Shown: one piece after another, positions 29,207-37,883 of the stretch | Numbering within the stretch: position 1 is the first letter of the stretch | Layout of the letters: every line of letters begins with the position of its first letter | Assembly: GCA_016931275.1 (NCBI GenBank) | Contig: JAFGFA010000007.1 | Location: forward strand, 1 to 52,320 | Reading direction: 5' to 3' | Source of the DNA: Parachlamydiales bacterium | Lineage (GTDB): Bacteria; Chlamydiota; Chlamydiia; Chlamydiales; SM23-39 | Length of the DNA stretch: 52,320 bases | Made by a program: the position numbers and the translations under genes | The notes under the pieces: model-generated | What the model was told of the DNA's origin: nothing | Database searches by the model: none | What the model saw: the letters and a program-made list of their open reading frames with translations, nothing else

Positions 29207-30049
29207 TCTTCCCGACCATCCTAATTTGGATCGTAGAGTAGAGAAATAATCATGTCGATCTAATTTGGCTAAATGAAAAGTTTTTGTGCTGCGATGAATG
29301 GTAAACATTTCATTAGAACGAACCGGAAGACATTGGCAACCATCCGTCCGTATCTCTATGGGATGCTCATATTCTGAAAGATATTGTATAGCAATAGTAT
29401 GATTAGGGGTAATGACGATGGGACGGTTGGAAATAGTATGAGGCGCAATAGGAGTGAGAACAATACCATCAATTTGTGGGGCGAGAATAGGACCTCCGGC
29501 AGCCAGAGAATATGCAGTAGATCCCGTAGGAGTTGCAATGATAAGGCCGTCAGAGCAATAAGTATTAAAATATGTACCGTCGACGAAAATGGCTAGCTCG
29601 ATAAGACTATGATTGCATGCCCTATGGAAAACGATATCATTGGCTGCAAAAAGGGTTTGGTGAGAGGGGGAGTGGGCTTCGAGTACAAGGCGTTTTTCGA
29701 TAGTATAGCGTTGTTTTATGAGATCTTCTAGGCTGGGATAGATGTCAGATAAGGGAATATCCGATAAAAAACCGATGGTGCCTAAATTGATGGCAACAAT
29801 AGGAGCATCGATATCATGATATTGATGAAAAAGACGAAGAATTGTTCCGTCCCCTCCCATGCCTATAAGGAAATGGATCTTATTTTTATCGACGGAACTG
29901 AGAGGATCCGCATGAATTTTTTGAGCAATAGCATCTTCAGTTACTATTTGATGGTGATCCTTCTGAAGAAATTGAACAATGCCTTTTGCTAGTTCAAAGG
30001 AATGTTTTTTTTCCTTGTTGGGAAAAAGGGCGAAAATCATTTTTTTCAT
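29198..30049 (-). CDS. nadK: NAD kinase
   Basis: 283 aa. Phosphorylates NAD+ to NADP+. The ATP-NAD kinase signatures are GMGGDGTILRLFH (GGDG motif), NLGTIGFLSD, FAANDIVFHR and TPTGSTAYSLAAGGP. The start MKKMIFALFPN fits the family's first strand, but it lies 56 nt inside the 3' end of dxs in another frame, so the two are strongly coupled. It is the last gene of xseA-xseB-dxs-nadK. Confidence 0.96.
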   Translation of the reverse strand: MKKMIFALFPNKEKKHSFELAKGIVQFLQKDHHQIVTEDAIAQKIHADPLSSVDKNKIHFLIGMGGDGTILRLFHQYHDIDAPIVAINLGTIGFLSDIPLSDIYPSLEDLIKQRYTIEKRLVLEAHSPSHQTLFAANDIVFHRACNHSLIELAIFVDGTYFNTYCSDGLIIATPTGSTAYSLAAGGPILAPQIDGIVLTPIAPHTISNRPIVITPNHTIAIQYLSEYEHPIEIRTDGCQCLPVRSNEMFTIHRSTKTFHLAKLDRHDYFSTLRSKLGWSGRLP

Positions 30050-31910
30050 CCTTAAACAGGTTGAGTATAGCCTGTGTTATATGTTCTGGATCTAATCCTA
30101 GCTCTTTTCTAATATCTTTTAAAGAGCCGTGTTCTACAATTATATCCTCGATGCCGAAATGAAGAATCTTGGGAGAGAAAAAGTTGTTCCGGATAAGAAA
30201 AGAATCGAGAATCGAGGCGAAGCCAAATTGCATTACGTGTTCTTCGATAGTGATAACGGCATCATGAGATGCGCATAGTGCTTTTAAAGTGTTTTCATCA
30301 AGAGGCTTTATAAAAATAGGGTCGAAAATCGTTGCGTCGAAGCCATGAGGCTTTAGTAATTGACGAACTTCGAAGGCAATATCTAAAGAAGACCCGATGC
30401 CTATCAATAAGACTTTTGTTCCCTGAATGAGGACTTCTCCAAGACCAACAGAGCGTGAAGCTATAGGCAAAGAGCTTTGTTCTGTAGGTTGATTGGGATA
30501 ACGAATGGCGGAAGGAGAGGTCCACTTCATGGAAGCATATAACAGTTCTTTTAGAACATGGCCGTTACGGGGTTGTGCAAGGATGAGATTTGGCATAGCG
30601 GCTAAAAAAGCCAGATCATAAATTCCATGATGAGTTGCTCCATCAGGAGCATTAATTCCAGAGCGATCAATAGCTATAGTAATGGGGATATTTTGTAGGC
30701 AAATATCATGAAAGACATTATCTAAAGCTCTTTGCAAGAAAGAAGCATAGATGGAAACAATAACTTTCATTTTTCTTTTGAGAGCAAGTCCGGATGCAAA
30801 AGTAATAGAATGGCCTTCTGCGATGCCTACATCAAAACATCTTTGAGGAAAATTTTCTTGAAACAAGCTTATATGGGAGCCTTCGACCATAGCAGGGGTA
30901 ATGACAGCAAGATTAAGATGGGAACGTCCTAATTCCACGATAGTTTGACCGAATATTTTAGGAAAAGTAATGCTTTCTTTTTCTATAGCGATGCCGCTAT
31001 CGATATGAAAAGGTTTGACTCCATGATAGGGAGTGGGATTTTCTGCAGCTTTTGTCATCCCTTTTCCTTTAGTGGTCAATATATGTAATAGGATTGGTTT
31101 TGGATGGTTTTTTAGTTTTATCAGAGTGTCGATCAGCTTTTTGATGTCATGTCCATCAATCGGGCCAATGTAGGAAAGACCAAAGGGTTCGAAAAAAGAA
31201 GCCGGGCTTACAAGATGTTTTAAAAAATCGGTAACTTTTTTACCACTTTTAGCTAAAAAATCTCCAACAGCAGGTACTTTTTCCAAAATACCTATAATTT
31301 CCATATAGAGTTTATTCGTTGCAGGATTGTTGATGAGACGACTTAAAACATTCGTAATGTTTCCGACATTTTTAGAAATGGCCATTTTATTATCATTTAA
31401 AATCAAAAGAAAATTTTTTAGGTTTTTAGGGATTTGATTCAGAGCTTCCAGGGTCAGGCCACAAGTTAAAGAACCGTCGCCCAGAATCGAAAGGATATGG
31501 TTTTTTTCATCGAGACTGTCTCGAGCTATAGCAGCTCCTAGTGATGTGGAAAAAGCCGTTCCTGCATGTCCTGCAAAGACGTGATCATGAACGGATTCTT
31601 TAGGATGGGAAAAACCGCATATTCCATGATTCTGGCGAAGGGACTGAAATTTTTTATTTCGTCCGGTGAGCAACTTGTGGGTGTAGCTTTGATGACTGGT
31701 ATCAAAAAAGAAAAGATCATCGGGAGAATCGAATACATAGTGAAGAGCTAGGATCAATTCGACTGCGCCAAGGTTTGAGGCAAGATGTCCTCCTGTAGAG
31801 GCAACGGTGTTAATAATTTTTTTTCGAATTTCTTCGGCAAGCAATTCCAATTGTTCTATGGGCCATTGTTTTATGTCTTTAGGGGTGTTGATATGTTCTA
31901 ATAATGACAT
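29994..31910 (-). CDS. dxs: 1-deoxy-D-xylulose-5-phosphate synthase
   Basis: 638 aa from MSLLEHIN at 31910, one nt after the xseB stop; an upstream extension into xseB is possible but not expected. TPP-dependent enzyme joining pyruvate and glyceraldehyde-3-phosphate, the entry to the MEP isoprenoid pathway. It shows GGHLASNLGAVELILALHYVF, the TPP motif GDGSLTCGLTLEALN with NDNKMAIS, and the transketolase pyrimidine domain. A C-terminal tail beyond the usual end overlaps nadK. Confidence 0.97.
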   Translation of the reverse strand: MSLLEHINTPKDIKQWPIEQLELLAEEIRKKIINTVASTGGHLASNLGAVELILALHYVFDSPDDLFFFDTSHQSYTHKLLTGRNKKFQSLRQNHGICGFSHPKESVHDHVFAGHAGTAFSTSLGAAIARDSLDEKNHILSILGDGSLTCGLTLEALNQIPKNLKNFLLILNDNKMAISKNVGNITNVLSRLINNPATNKLYMEIIGILEKVPAVGDFLAKSGKKVTDFLKHLVSPASFFEPFGLSYIGPIDGHDIKKLIDTLIKLKNHPKPILLHILTTKGKGMTKAAENPTPYHGVKPFHIDSGIAIEKESITFPKIFGQTIVELGRSHLNLAVITPAMVEGSHISLFQENFPQRCFDVGIAEGHSITFASGLALKRKMKVIVSIYASFLQRALDNVFHDICLQNIPITIAIDRSGINAPDGATHHGIYDLAFLAAMPNLILAQPRNGHVLKELLYASMKWTSPSAIRYPNQPTEQSSLPIASRSVGLGEVLIQGTKVLLIGIGSSLDIAFEVRQLLKPHGFDATIFDPIFIKPLDENTLKALCASHDAVITIEEHVMQFGFASILDSFLIRNNFFSPKILHFGIEDIIVEHGSLKDIRKELGLDPEHITQAILNLFKDEKNDFRPFSQQGKKTFL

Positions 31911-31911
31911 C

Positions 31912-32172
31912 TTAGTTTTGGGTTGGGACCGTAAAAGGAGTTGTTTGAGGATTATCAAGATCATCGAGAACAAGTTCTTTTTCTCGATTTTTAATCATCA
32001 TCTCAATTTTTTGTTCTGCGTTATTTAAATAATGATTGCAGTCCTTGATCAGAGCTCCCGCTTCTTCAAAAAGTGATAAAGAATGATCTAAGGATATTTT
32101 CCCTTCATTAATGATATCTACAATTTCTTCTAAACGTTTTAAAGAATCTTCAAAATTAAGTTTTTGCATCAT
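31912..32172 (-). CDS. xseB: Exodeoxyribonuclease VII small subunit
   Basis: 86 aa, the normal size. It has the family pattern FEDSLKRLEEIVDIINEGKI followed by SLSLFEEAGALIKDCN, and a short acidic tail ending in a proline-containing segment. Small subunit of the exonuclease VII complex, bound in several copies to XseA. It overlaps the xseA stop by 4 nt and is followed directly by dxs. Confidence 0.93.
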   Translation of the reverse strand: MMQKLNFEDSLKRLEEIVDIINEGKISLDHSLSLFEEAGALIKDCNHYLNNAEQKIEMMIKNREKELVLDDLDNPQTTPFTVPTQN

Positions 32173-33578
32173 TTTATTTTCTCTTTAATTGTTGCTAATA
32201 ATTTACCATCATATAATTGAATAAAAATAGGATCATCTTTTTCAACTTGTTCAGCAGATAGGATAATCGACCCTTTCTTTTCCGAAAAGCATATACTATA
32301 ACCTTTTTCTAAAAGATTTTGAGGATCAAGGGCTTTTAGAGTATTGACATGTAGAGTAAGGCTTTGCCTTTTGATTTGAATACTTTTTAATAATCCTGAA
32401 TGAATTTGTGACAAGAAATTTTTAGAAACCAGGGCATTTTGGAGGAGCTTAAGGTAATTCTGCATGGAATTTTCTAGCATAAGTGTTAGATGTTGAATTT
32501 GTTGCTTTCCAAAATGAATTTTTATTCTAGGGTTGAGGATGCGGGTTTGACGTTCGAAAAAAATGATTTTTTCTCGTTTCTTATGAAGAAAATGATGCGC
32601 AAAGTGAAAAAGTTTTTCTTGGAGTTCATCTAATAATTGCAGTGGGATTTTTAATAGAGTGTATGGAGAGGAAAAAAGTGGGTGTTTTGCGAGCTGGAAA
32701 AGGGCTTTTTTTTGCGCTAAAATTTTTTGACGAATGGCAAAAGTTATCTGATGAGCAGAGGTTTCAAGAGTTTTGTATAGCTGTATTTTTTCTTTCAGGG
32801 CTATTTCTGCAGCAGCAGAAGGGGTTGGAGCACGAACATCGGCGACAAAGTCGGCGATAGAATAATCTGTTTCATGGCCAACGGCAGAAATAATCGGGAT
32901 GCGAGAATGAAAAATAGCTTCAGCTACGATTTCTTCATTAAATGGCCAAAGATCTTCTATGCTGCCTCCTCCTCTTGCTATGATGAGGAGGTCACATACG
33001 TTATATTGATTACAGTCTTTAATGGCCTTAGCGATTTCTTCTGCCGCACCTTCCCCTTGTACTTTTACGGGATTGAGAAGAAGGTGAAAATTGTGAAAGC
33101 GTCTTGTAAGAACATGGACAATATCTTGGATCACGGCTCCCGTGGGACTGGTAATTACTCCGATTTTTTGAGGAAGTAGTGGTAAGGATTTTTTATGCTT
33201 TTGATCAAACCAGCCACGTTCTTTGAGCTTTTCTTTTCTCTCTTCAAGCATTAACAAGAGTTCGCCTTTTCCGGAGAAAGTAAAATTTTTTACGAGAATT
33301 TGGTATCCTCCTCTTGGAGGATAAACCGTCAGATCTCCTTTGACCGTTATTTGGTCTCCCGCTTTCGGTAAACGGGTAATTCCTTGGGTAAATCCCTTGA
33401 AAAGAACGGCCGAAATTTGTGCCTGCGCATCTTTTAGGGTAAAGTACAGGTGGCCCGAGGAATGAAGCGTACAATTGCTAACTTCTCCTTGCACACACAG
33501 GAATCGAAAAGGAGGTTCTATACAAGCTTTTATGGCCTGAGTAAGATCGGAAACGGTAAAAATTTGTTGAGATTCCAT
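32169..33578 (-). CDS. xseA: Exodeoxyribonuclease VII large subunit
   Basis: 469 aa. An N-terminal OB-fold (about 18-105, FLCVQGEVSNCTLHSSGHLYFTLKD) is followed by the catalytic domain with GVITSPTGAVIQDIVHVLTRR, ARGGGSIEDLWPFNEE and SAVGHETDYSIADFVADVRAPTPS. A long coiled coil follows and a C-terminal RGYSI-like segment (GYSICF) ends the domain. Degrades single-stranded DNA from both ends. First gene of the minus-strand xseA-xseB-dxs-nadK unit, divergent from tpiA. Confidence 0.97.
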   Translation of the reverse strand: MESQQIFTVSDLTQAIKACIEPPFRFLCVQGEVSNCTLHSSGHLYFTLKDAQAQISAVLFKGFTQGITRLPKAGDQITVKGDLTVYPPRGGYQILVKNFTFSGKGELLLMLEERKEKLKERGWFDQKHKKSLPLLPQKIGVITSPTGAVIQDIVHVLTRRFHNFHLLLNPVKVQGEGAAEEIAKAIKDCNQYNVCDLLIIARGGGSIEDLWPFNEEIVAEAIFHSRIPIISAVGHETDYSIADFVADVRAPTPSAAAEIALKEKIQLYKTLETSAHQITFAIRQKILAQKKALFQLAKHPLFSSPYTLLKIPLQLLDELQEKLFHFAHHFLHKKREKIIFFERQTRILNPRIKIHFGKQQIQHLTLMLENSMQNYLKLLQNALVSKNFLSQIHSGLLKSIQIKRQSLTLHVNTLKALDPQNLLEKGYSICFSEKKGSIILSAEQVEKDDPIFIQLYDGKLLATIKEKIK

Positions 33579-33704
33579 GAGTGGACAAATATTATTTTTT
33601 CTATATCATTGTGAACTCTTGAAGAAAATTGTTAAAGCATAATATTTCTTCTTGAAAATACTGAGAGGATGTTTTTATTATCTTTTTTTGAAAAAGGAGC
33701 TGTT

Positions 33705-34454
33705 ATGGAAAAAGAGCATATTATTGTGGGTAACTGGAAGATGTATAAGACGGAACAAGAGACTGTGGAATTCCTTCAAACTCTTGCTCCTCTCGTAGCA
33801 GCGGTCAATGCGCGTGTATATCTAGCAGTTCCCTTCACCTCCATTCCTACCGCTGTGAAAGTGACTGAGAAGACCAATATTGTTATTGGGGCTCAAAATA
33901 TGAATGATGCTACAAAAGGAGCTTTTACAGGAGAAATTGCAGGGATTATGCTGAAAGCATCCGGAGCCGAATTTGTTATTCTAGGTCATTCTGAAAGAAG
34001 AGAACTGTTTAAAGAGGACGATGATTTTATTAACAGGAAAGTGATCAGGGCTTTAAAAGATGATTTACAGCCTATTCTTTGTATCGGAGAAACCCTGGAC
34101 GAACGAGAGCTCGGAAAGACCGAGGAAGTTTTAGCACGACAGTTACAGAAAGGGTTAAAAAAAGTTTCTATGGAAGATGTTGAAAAAATTATTATAGCTT
34201 ATGAACCTGTATGGGCTATCGGAACAGGAAAAACAGCGACTCCTGAATTGGCTCAGGAGGCGCATAGATTTATTCGCCAGACTCTTGGCACGCTATTTAG
34301 TGGAAAAGAATCGAAAATATCGTTATTATATGGGGGTTCTGTTAAACCAGACAATGCTGCTCTTTTGTTGAGCCAAAAAGATATTAATGGAGCTTTAGTA
34401 GGAGGAGCTTCATTAGATCCTAAGAGTTTTGCAGATATTATAAATGCTTGTTAG
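33705..34454 (+). CDS. tpiA: Triosephosphate isomerase
   Basis: 249 aa, the normal length. Interconverts dihydroxyacetone phosphate and glyceraldehyde-3-phosphate. Active-site motifs are GNWKMYK (Lys), ILGHSERRE (His) and AYEPVWAIGTGKTA (Glu, loop 6); phosphate binding is LLYGGSVKPDN and GALVGGASL. The start at 33705 has AAGGAG 5 nt upstream; the ATG at 33669 would add twelve residues not typical of the family. secG and def follow closely. Confidence 0.98.
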   Translation: MEKEHIIVGNWKMYKTEQETVEFLQTLAPLVAAVNARVYLAVPFTSIPTAVKVTEKTNIVIGAQNMNDATKGAFTGEIAGIMLKASGAEFVILGHSERRELFKEDDDFINRKVIRALKDDLQPILCIGETLDERELGKTEEVLARQLQKGLKKVSMEDVEKIIIAYEPVWAIGTGKTATPELAQEAHRFIRQTLGTLFSGKESKISLLYGGSVKPDNAALLLSQKDINGALVGGASLDPKSFADIINAC

Positions 34455-34464
34455 GAAGTGATAT

Positions 34465-34752
34465 ATGACTTTTATTTTTTATTTTCTATTATTTTGTTTT
34501 TTGATTTTGTGTGTTTTATTGCTCTTTGTCATTTTAATACAAGAATCAAAAAGTTTGGGTCTAGGGGCTTCTTTTGGAGGAGATAGCGGAGATTCTTTAT
34601 TTGGAACCTCCACAGCGGATGTGCTGAAAAAGTTTACGGCATATCTTGCAACAATTTTTCTTGTTTCCTCAGTTGTCCTTTCTCTATGGTCATCATCTTT
34701 GAGTCGTGTCAAAACACAAAGGACAACGGTTATTGAAGAAGTGGAAGAGTAA
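34465..34752 (+). CDS. secG: Preprotein translocase subunit SecG
   Basis: 95 aa with two membrane helices (about 3-24 and 55-75) and the SecG loop motif SLGLGASFGGDSGDSLFG between them. Accessory subunit of the SecYEG channel in the inner membrane. It lies 10 nt after tpiA and one nt before def, in a tpiA-secG-def unit. Confidence 0.92.
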   Translation: MTFIFYFLLFCFLILCVLLLFVILIQESKSLGLGASFGGDSGDSLFGTSTADVLKKFTAYLATIFLVSSVVLSLWSSSLSRVKTQRTTVIEEVEE

Positions 34753-34753
34753 T

Positions 34754-35281
34754 ATGATCTATTCGTTAGTCTATTATGGCAATCCTCTTCTGCGAAAAAA
34801 GTGCCATAAAATTGAAAAAATTACGGATGAGATTATAGATTTTGCTCGAGATTTGGTCCAGACAATGGACGCTTCGAATGGTGTAGGACTGGCCGCTAAT
34901 CAGGTCGGCAAGCTTGTTAAAATGTTTGCCGTAAGGCCTCTTGTACAAGATAATGAGGGGAATACAGCTCTTGGACCGGCAGAAGTATATATCAATCCTG
35001 TTTTGTCGCATCCCTCTGAGGAGACGGAAATGCTGTCTGAGGGATGCCTTTCTTTTCCGGGACTGCACTATTTTATTGAAAGGCCTAAAAGCATTCATAT
35101 AGAGGCGCTTGATCTGGATGGAAAGACGGTTTCTAAAACTGTTGAAGGATTCTATGCTCGAGAAATAATGCACGAAAACGATCATCTCAACGGCGTACTA
35201 TTTATTGATCGCCTCGATAAAAAAACGAGAAAAGAAATCGAAAGAGAACTAAGAATGATTAAAAATAAATATCGTTCTTAG
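34754..35281 (+). CDS. def: Peptide deformylase
   Basis: 175 aa from MIYSLVYYGNP at 34754, one nt after the secG stop. Removes the N-formyl group from new proteins. All three motifs are present: GVGLAANQVG (43-52), EGCLSFPG (96-103, metal-binding Cys98) and HENDHLNG (140-147, HExxH with His140, Glu141, His144). A metal-dependent cytosolic enzyme. It converges tail-to-tail with the P-type ATPase gene, 5 nt apart. Confidence 0.97.
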   Translation: MIYSLVYYGNPLLRKKCHKIEKITDEIIDFARDLVQTMDASNGVGLAANQVGKLVKMFAVRPLVQDNEGNTALGPAEVYINPVLSHPSEETEMLSEGCLSFPGLHYFIERPKSIHIEALDLDGKTVSKTVEGFYAREIMHENDHLNGVLFIDRLDKKTRKEIERELRMIKNKYRS

Positions 35282-35286
35282 CTTTT

Positions 35287-37815
35287 TTAGTTGAGATGTA
35301 TTTTTTCAGCAGTTTTTTCTAAAAATTCTTCGTAGTATCTTTTTTTGTCATAACCGATGGTTCTATAAAGAGCTTCTTTAACTAGCATGCATATAAAAAA
35401 CCAGATAAGAATGTAGATCCAAGAATAAGCAACATATTTCCAGCCGATGCCCATAAAATCGGTAGTTCCAAGACCGTAGACGGCAACGATCGTTCCTATG
35501 GTCAAAGAGACGATAGTGGAGAGAAAAAATTTCCATTCAGGAAGAGGTTTCTGCCAGATGGCTCCTACATTTCTTGTCAGATAGATAGTAAGATTGCCTC
35601 CGCATAAAATGCCCATAAAGGCCAAGGTACGTAGATAATAAAACTTTGTAGTAGGATCCTCAATAGCAGCAAACCAAATCCGATCTCCGATCCAATAAAG
35701 TCCAAATGTAGAGACCACTCCCACGACAGCCAGCCCAATAGAAATCGTTAATACTTCCTTCATATTCCACAAAACGGGTTTGGAATGAGTTCTCATATGG
35801 TCATATGCAATCATCATGATAGGGATGTCATTTAATAAGGCAATGACGATAATCATGATAGCGGTAAGAGGATGGTCGTTAAATGCCATCATGGACGCTC
35901 CTAAAAATAGTAGAAGTCTACATGTTTCTGTAATGCGATACATGGCATAACTCTTCATACGGCCAAAAATTTTCCGAGCTTCTTCAATCGCATGAGATAT
36001 CACTAGAAGTCCAGGCTCTGTTAAAATAAGATCGGCGGCTTCTTTAGCTGCATCAGTTGCTCCGCTAACGGCTATGCCAACATCCGCTTGTTTCAAGGCA
36101 GGAGCATCGTTTACTCCATCACCGGTCATGCCGACGATATGTTTTTTGTCTTGAAGTGTTTTAACGATATTAAATTTATGTTCGGGAAATACTTCAGCAA
36201 AACCATCCGCTTTTTCAATTTTTTCTTCTAGATCGGCCGTAGTATGGTTTTCTTCTAGTAAATGTTTAACAGGTAAAATGTTGGATTTCATGTCGAGATT
36301 TTTTGCAAGCTCTTGAGCAATAGCCACATGATCTCCTGTAACCATTTTTATTTGTACTCCCATGTTTTGTACATGCTGCATGGTCTGTTTTGTGTCATCG
36401 CGTGGAGGATCAAAAAGAGGAATAATTCCTAAATAATTCCAATGATCGTTTTCCTTGCGTGCGACGCCTAAAGTTCTATAGCCTTTAGAGGCGCAAGTGG
36501 TAATCGCTTCTTGAACTTTTTGCTCTAATTCTTTGGAAGGAGCGCATAAGGTTAGAATCACCTGCGGAGCTCCTTTAGAGAGAATAATGGTTTTCCCATC
36601 AGGAGTAATAACGGTAGCTTCTGTTCTTTTAATCGAGGGATCAAAAGGAATAAATTTTTTCTTCTGATATTTTTTTAATTCTTCTGGATTGCTTACTTTT
36701 TCTATAATAGCGCTATCGATTGCATCATTCCCTTCTATATTTGATGCTAATGCAGCGTCAAATAATATTTCGTTGTTATTTTTTGCTGTGAATAAATGGA
36801 TCTCTCCTACTGTCAATTGATTTTTAGTGAGAGTACCGGTTTTATCAGAGCAGAGGATATCCATGCTTGCTAGTTCTTCTATCGAGGTAAGTTTAGAAAC
36901 AATCGCTTTTAATTGGGCTAATTTATTGGCTCCTATGGCAAGAGTGGCAGATAAGACCGCCGGTAAAGCGATGGGAATGCCGGCAATTACCAATACAAGG
37001 ATGAAAATAATGATTTTGCCAAGAGATTCATGGATGGTATGGGTAAGTTCTAATCGATAAAGAGAAACGCTTAAAATCAGTGCACAGATGGTTAATGTTG
37101 AGATAATCAAAAAACGGCCTATTTTCATGACCACCTCTTGAAAATGAGAAGAAGCTTTAGCTTTTTCGACAAGTTGCGCTGTTTTTCCAAAGAAAGTATG
37201 GATTCCTGTGCTGGTAACCAATCCTATCATTTCTCCTTGTTTGACAATTGTTCCGGAATATGCGTCTTCTGCTAATTTTTTATCGACAGGAAGAGATTCT
37301 CCTGTAAGAGCAGATTGGTCAACAGAGATGTATTCTCCTGAGATGAGCTTAATGTCAGCGGGAATAATATTTCCGAGTTTTATTTGAATAATATCTCCGG
37401 GAACGAGATTTTTTGCTTCTATTTCTTTCCACGTTCCATCTCTCAATACGCGGGAACGAAGAGCTAATTTTTTTCTAAGAGCTTCGATAGCATTGCCGGC
37501 TTTATATTCTTGAAAGAATCCCAATATTCCATTGATGATCAACATCGCCAAAATCACGATAAAATCAGGCCATTTTTCTAAAAGAGCGGATAAAAAAGCC
37601 GCAATTTCAATCATCCAGGGAATAGGTCCCCAAAAATAGGAGAAGAATTTACGGAAAAGAGATTCTTTTTTTATCTCCAGAGTATTCTCCCCATAAGTGG
37701 CCAGTCTGCTTTGAGCCTCGGAAGAGGAAAGTCCTTTAGCGATCTGAACATTAAAGATTTTTAACGCCTCTTCTGAAGACATTTTAGGATCGTATTTTGG
37801 CATATTTTCTGACAT
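35287..37815 (-). CDS. Plasma-membrane type proton-exporting P-type ATPase (type IIIA)
   Basis: 842 aa from MSENMPKYDP at 37815, with GAGGA upstream; an ATG four codons earlier is the alternative. Full P-type core: TGESLPVD (about 171), phosphorylation site DKTGTLT (Asp324), MVTGDH, and TGDGVNDAPALKQADVGIAVSGATDAA. The fourth helix PIALPAVLS and a sixth-helix Asn-Asp (ALLNDIPIM) match H+-ATPases of plants, fungi and some prokaryotes rather than metal pumps, and there is no CPx motif. It pumps protons out of the cytosol at the expense of ATP. It is not obviously tied to its neighbours. Confidence 0.92.
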   Translation of the reverse strand: MSENMPKYDPKMSSEEALKIFNVQIAKGLSSSEAQSRLATYGENTLEIKKESLFRKFFSYFWGPIPWMIEIAAFLSALLEKWPDFIVILAMLIINGILGFFQEYKAGNAIEALRKKLALRSRVLRDGTWKEIEAKNLVPGDIIQIKLGNIIPADIKLISGEYISVDQSALTGESLPVDKKLAEDAYSGTIVKQGEMIGLVTSTGIHTFFGKTAQLVEKAKASSHFQEVVMKIGRFLIISTLTICALILSVSLYRLELTHTIHESLGKIIIFILVLVIAGIPIALPAVLSATLAIGANKLAQLKAIVSKLTSIEELASMDILCSDKTGTLTKNQLTVGEIHLFTAKNNNEILFDAALASNIEGNDAIDSAIIEKVSNPEELKKYQKKKFIPFDPSIKRTEATVITPDGKTIILSKGAPQVILTLCAPSKELEQKVQEAITTCASKGYRTLGVARKENDHWNYLGIIPLFDPPRDDTKQTMQHVQNMGVQIKMVTGDHVAIAQELAKNLDMKSNILPVKHLLEENHTTADLEEKIEKADGFAEVFPEHKFNIVKTLQDKKHIVGMTGDGVNDAPALKQADVGIAVSGATDAAKEAADLILTEPGLLVISHAIEEARKIFGRMKSYAMYRITETCRLLLFLGASMMAFNDHPLTAIMIIVIALLNDIPIMMIAYDHMRTHSKPVLWNMKEVLTISIGLAVVGVVSTFGLYWIGDRIWFAAIEDPTTKFYYLRTLAFMGILCGGNLTIYLTRNVGAIWQKPLPEWKFFLSTIVSLTIGTIVAVYGLGTTDFMGIGWKYVAYSWIYILIWFFICMLVKEALYRTIGYDKKRYYEEFLEKTAEKIHLN

Positions 37816-37857
37816 GAGTTTCCTCAATGCTTATTCTCTTTTCTTTTATCACATAAC

Positions 37858-37876
37858 AGGAAAAAGGGTTTTTCCT
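37858..37876 (-). terminator. Stem-loop after the LptD-like gene
   Basis: A perfect 8-bp stem AGGAAAAA/TTTTTCCT with a 3-nt loop, just past the lptD-like stop and before the ATPase start. It lacks a clear T-run on the minus strand, so termination is tentative; it could be an attenuating or mRNA-end hairpin. Confidence 0.35.
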
Positions 37877-37883
37877 CTATCAT

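Noticed and set aside
31911-31973. N-terminal extension of dxs upstream of 31910
   Set aside because: It would overlap xseB and adds residues atypical of Dxs; MSLLEHIN begins one nt after the xseB stop, as expected for an operon.
33669-33704. Upstream ATG adding twelve residues to triosephosphate isomerase
   Set aside because: The ATG at 33705 has AAGGAG at the right distance and gives the normal TpiA N-terminus.
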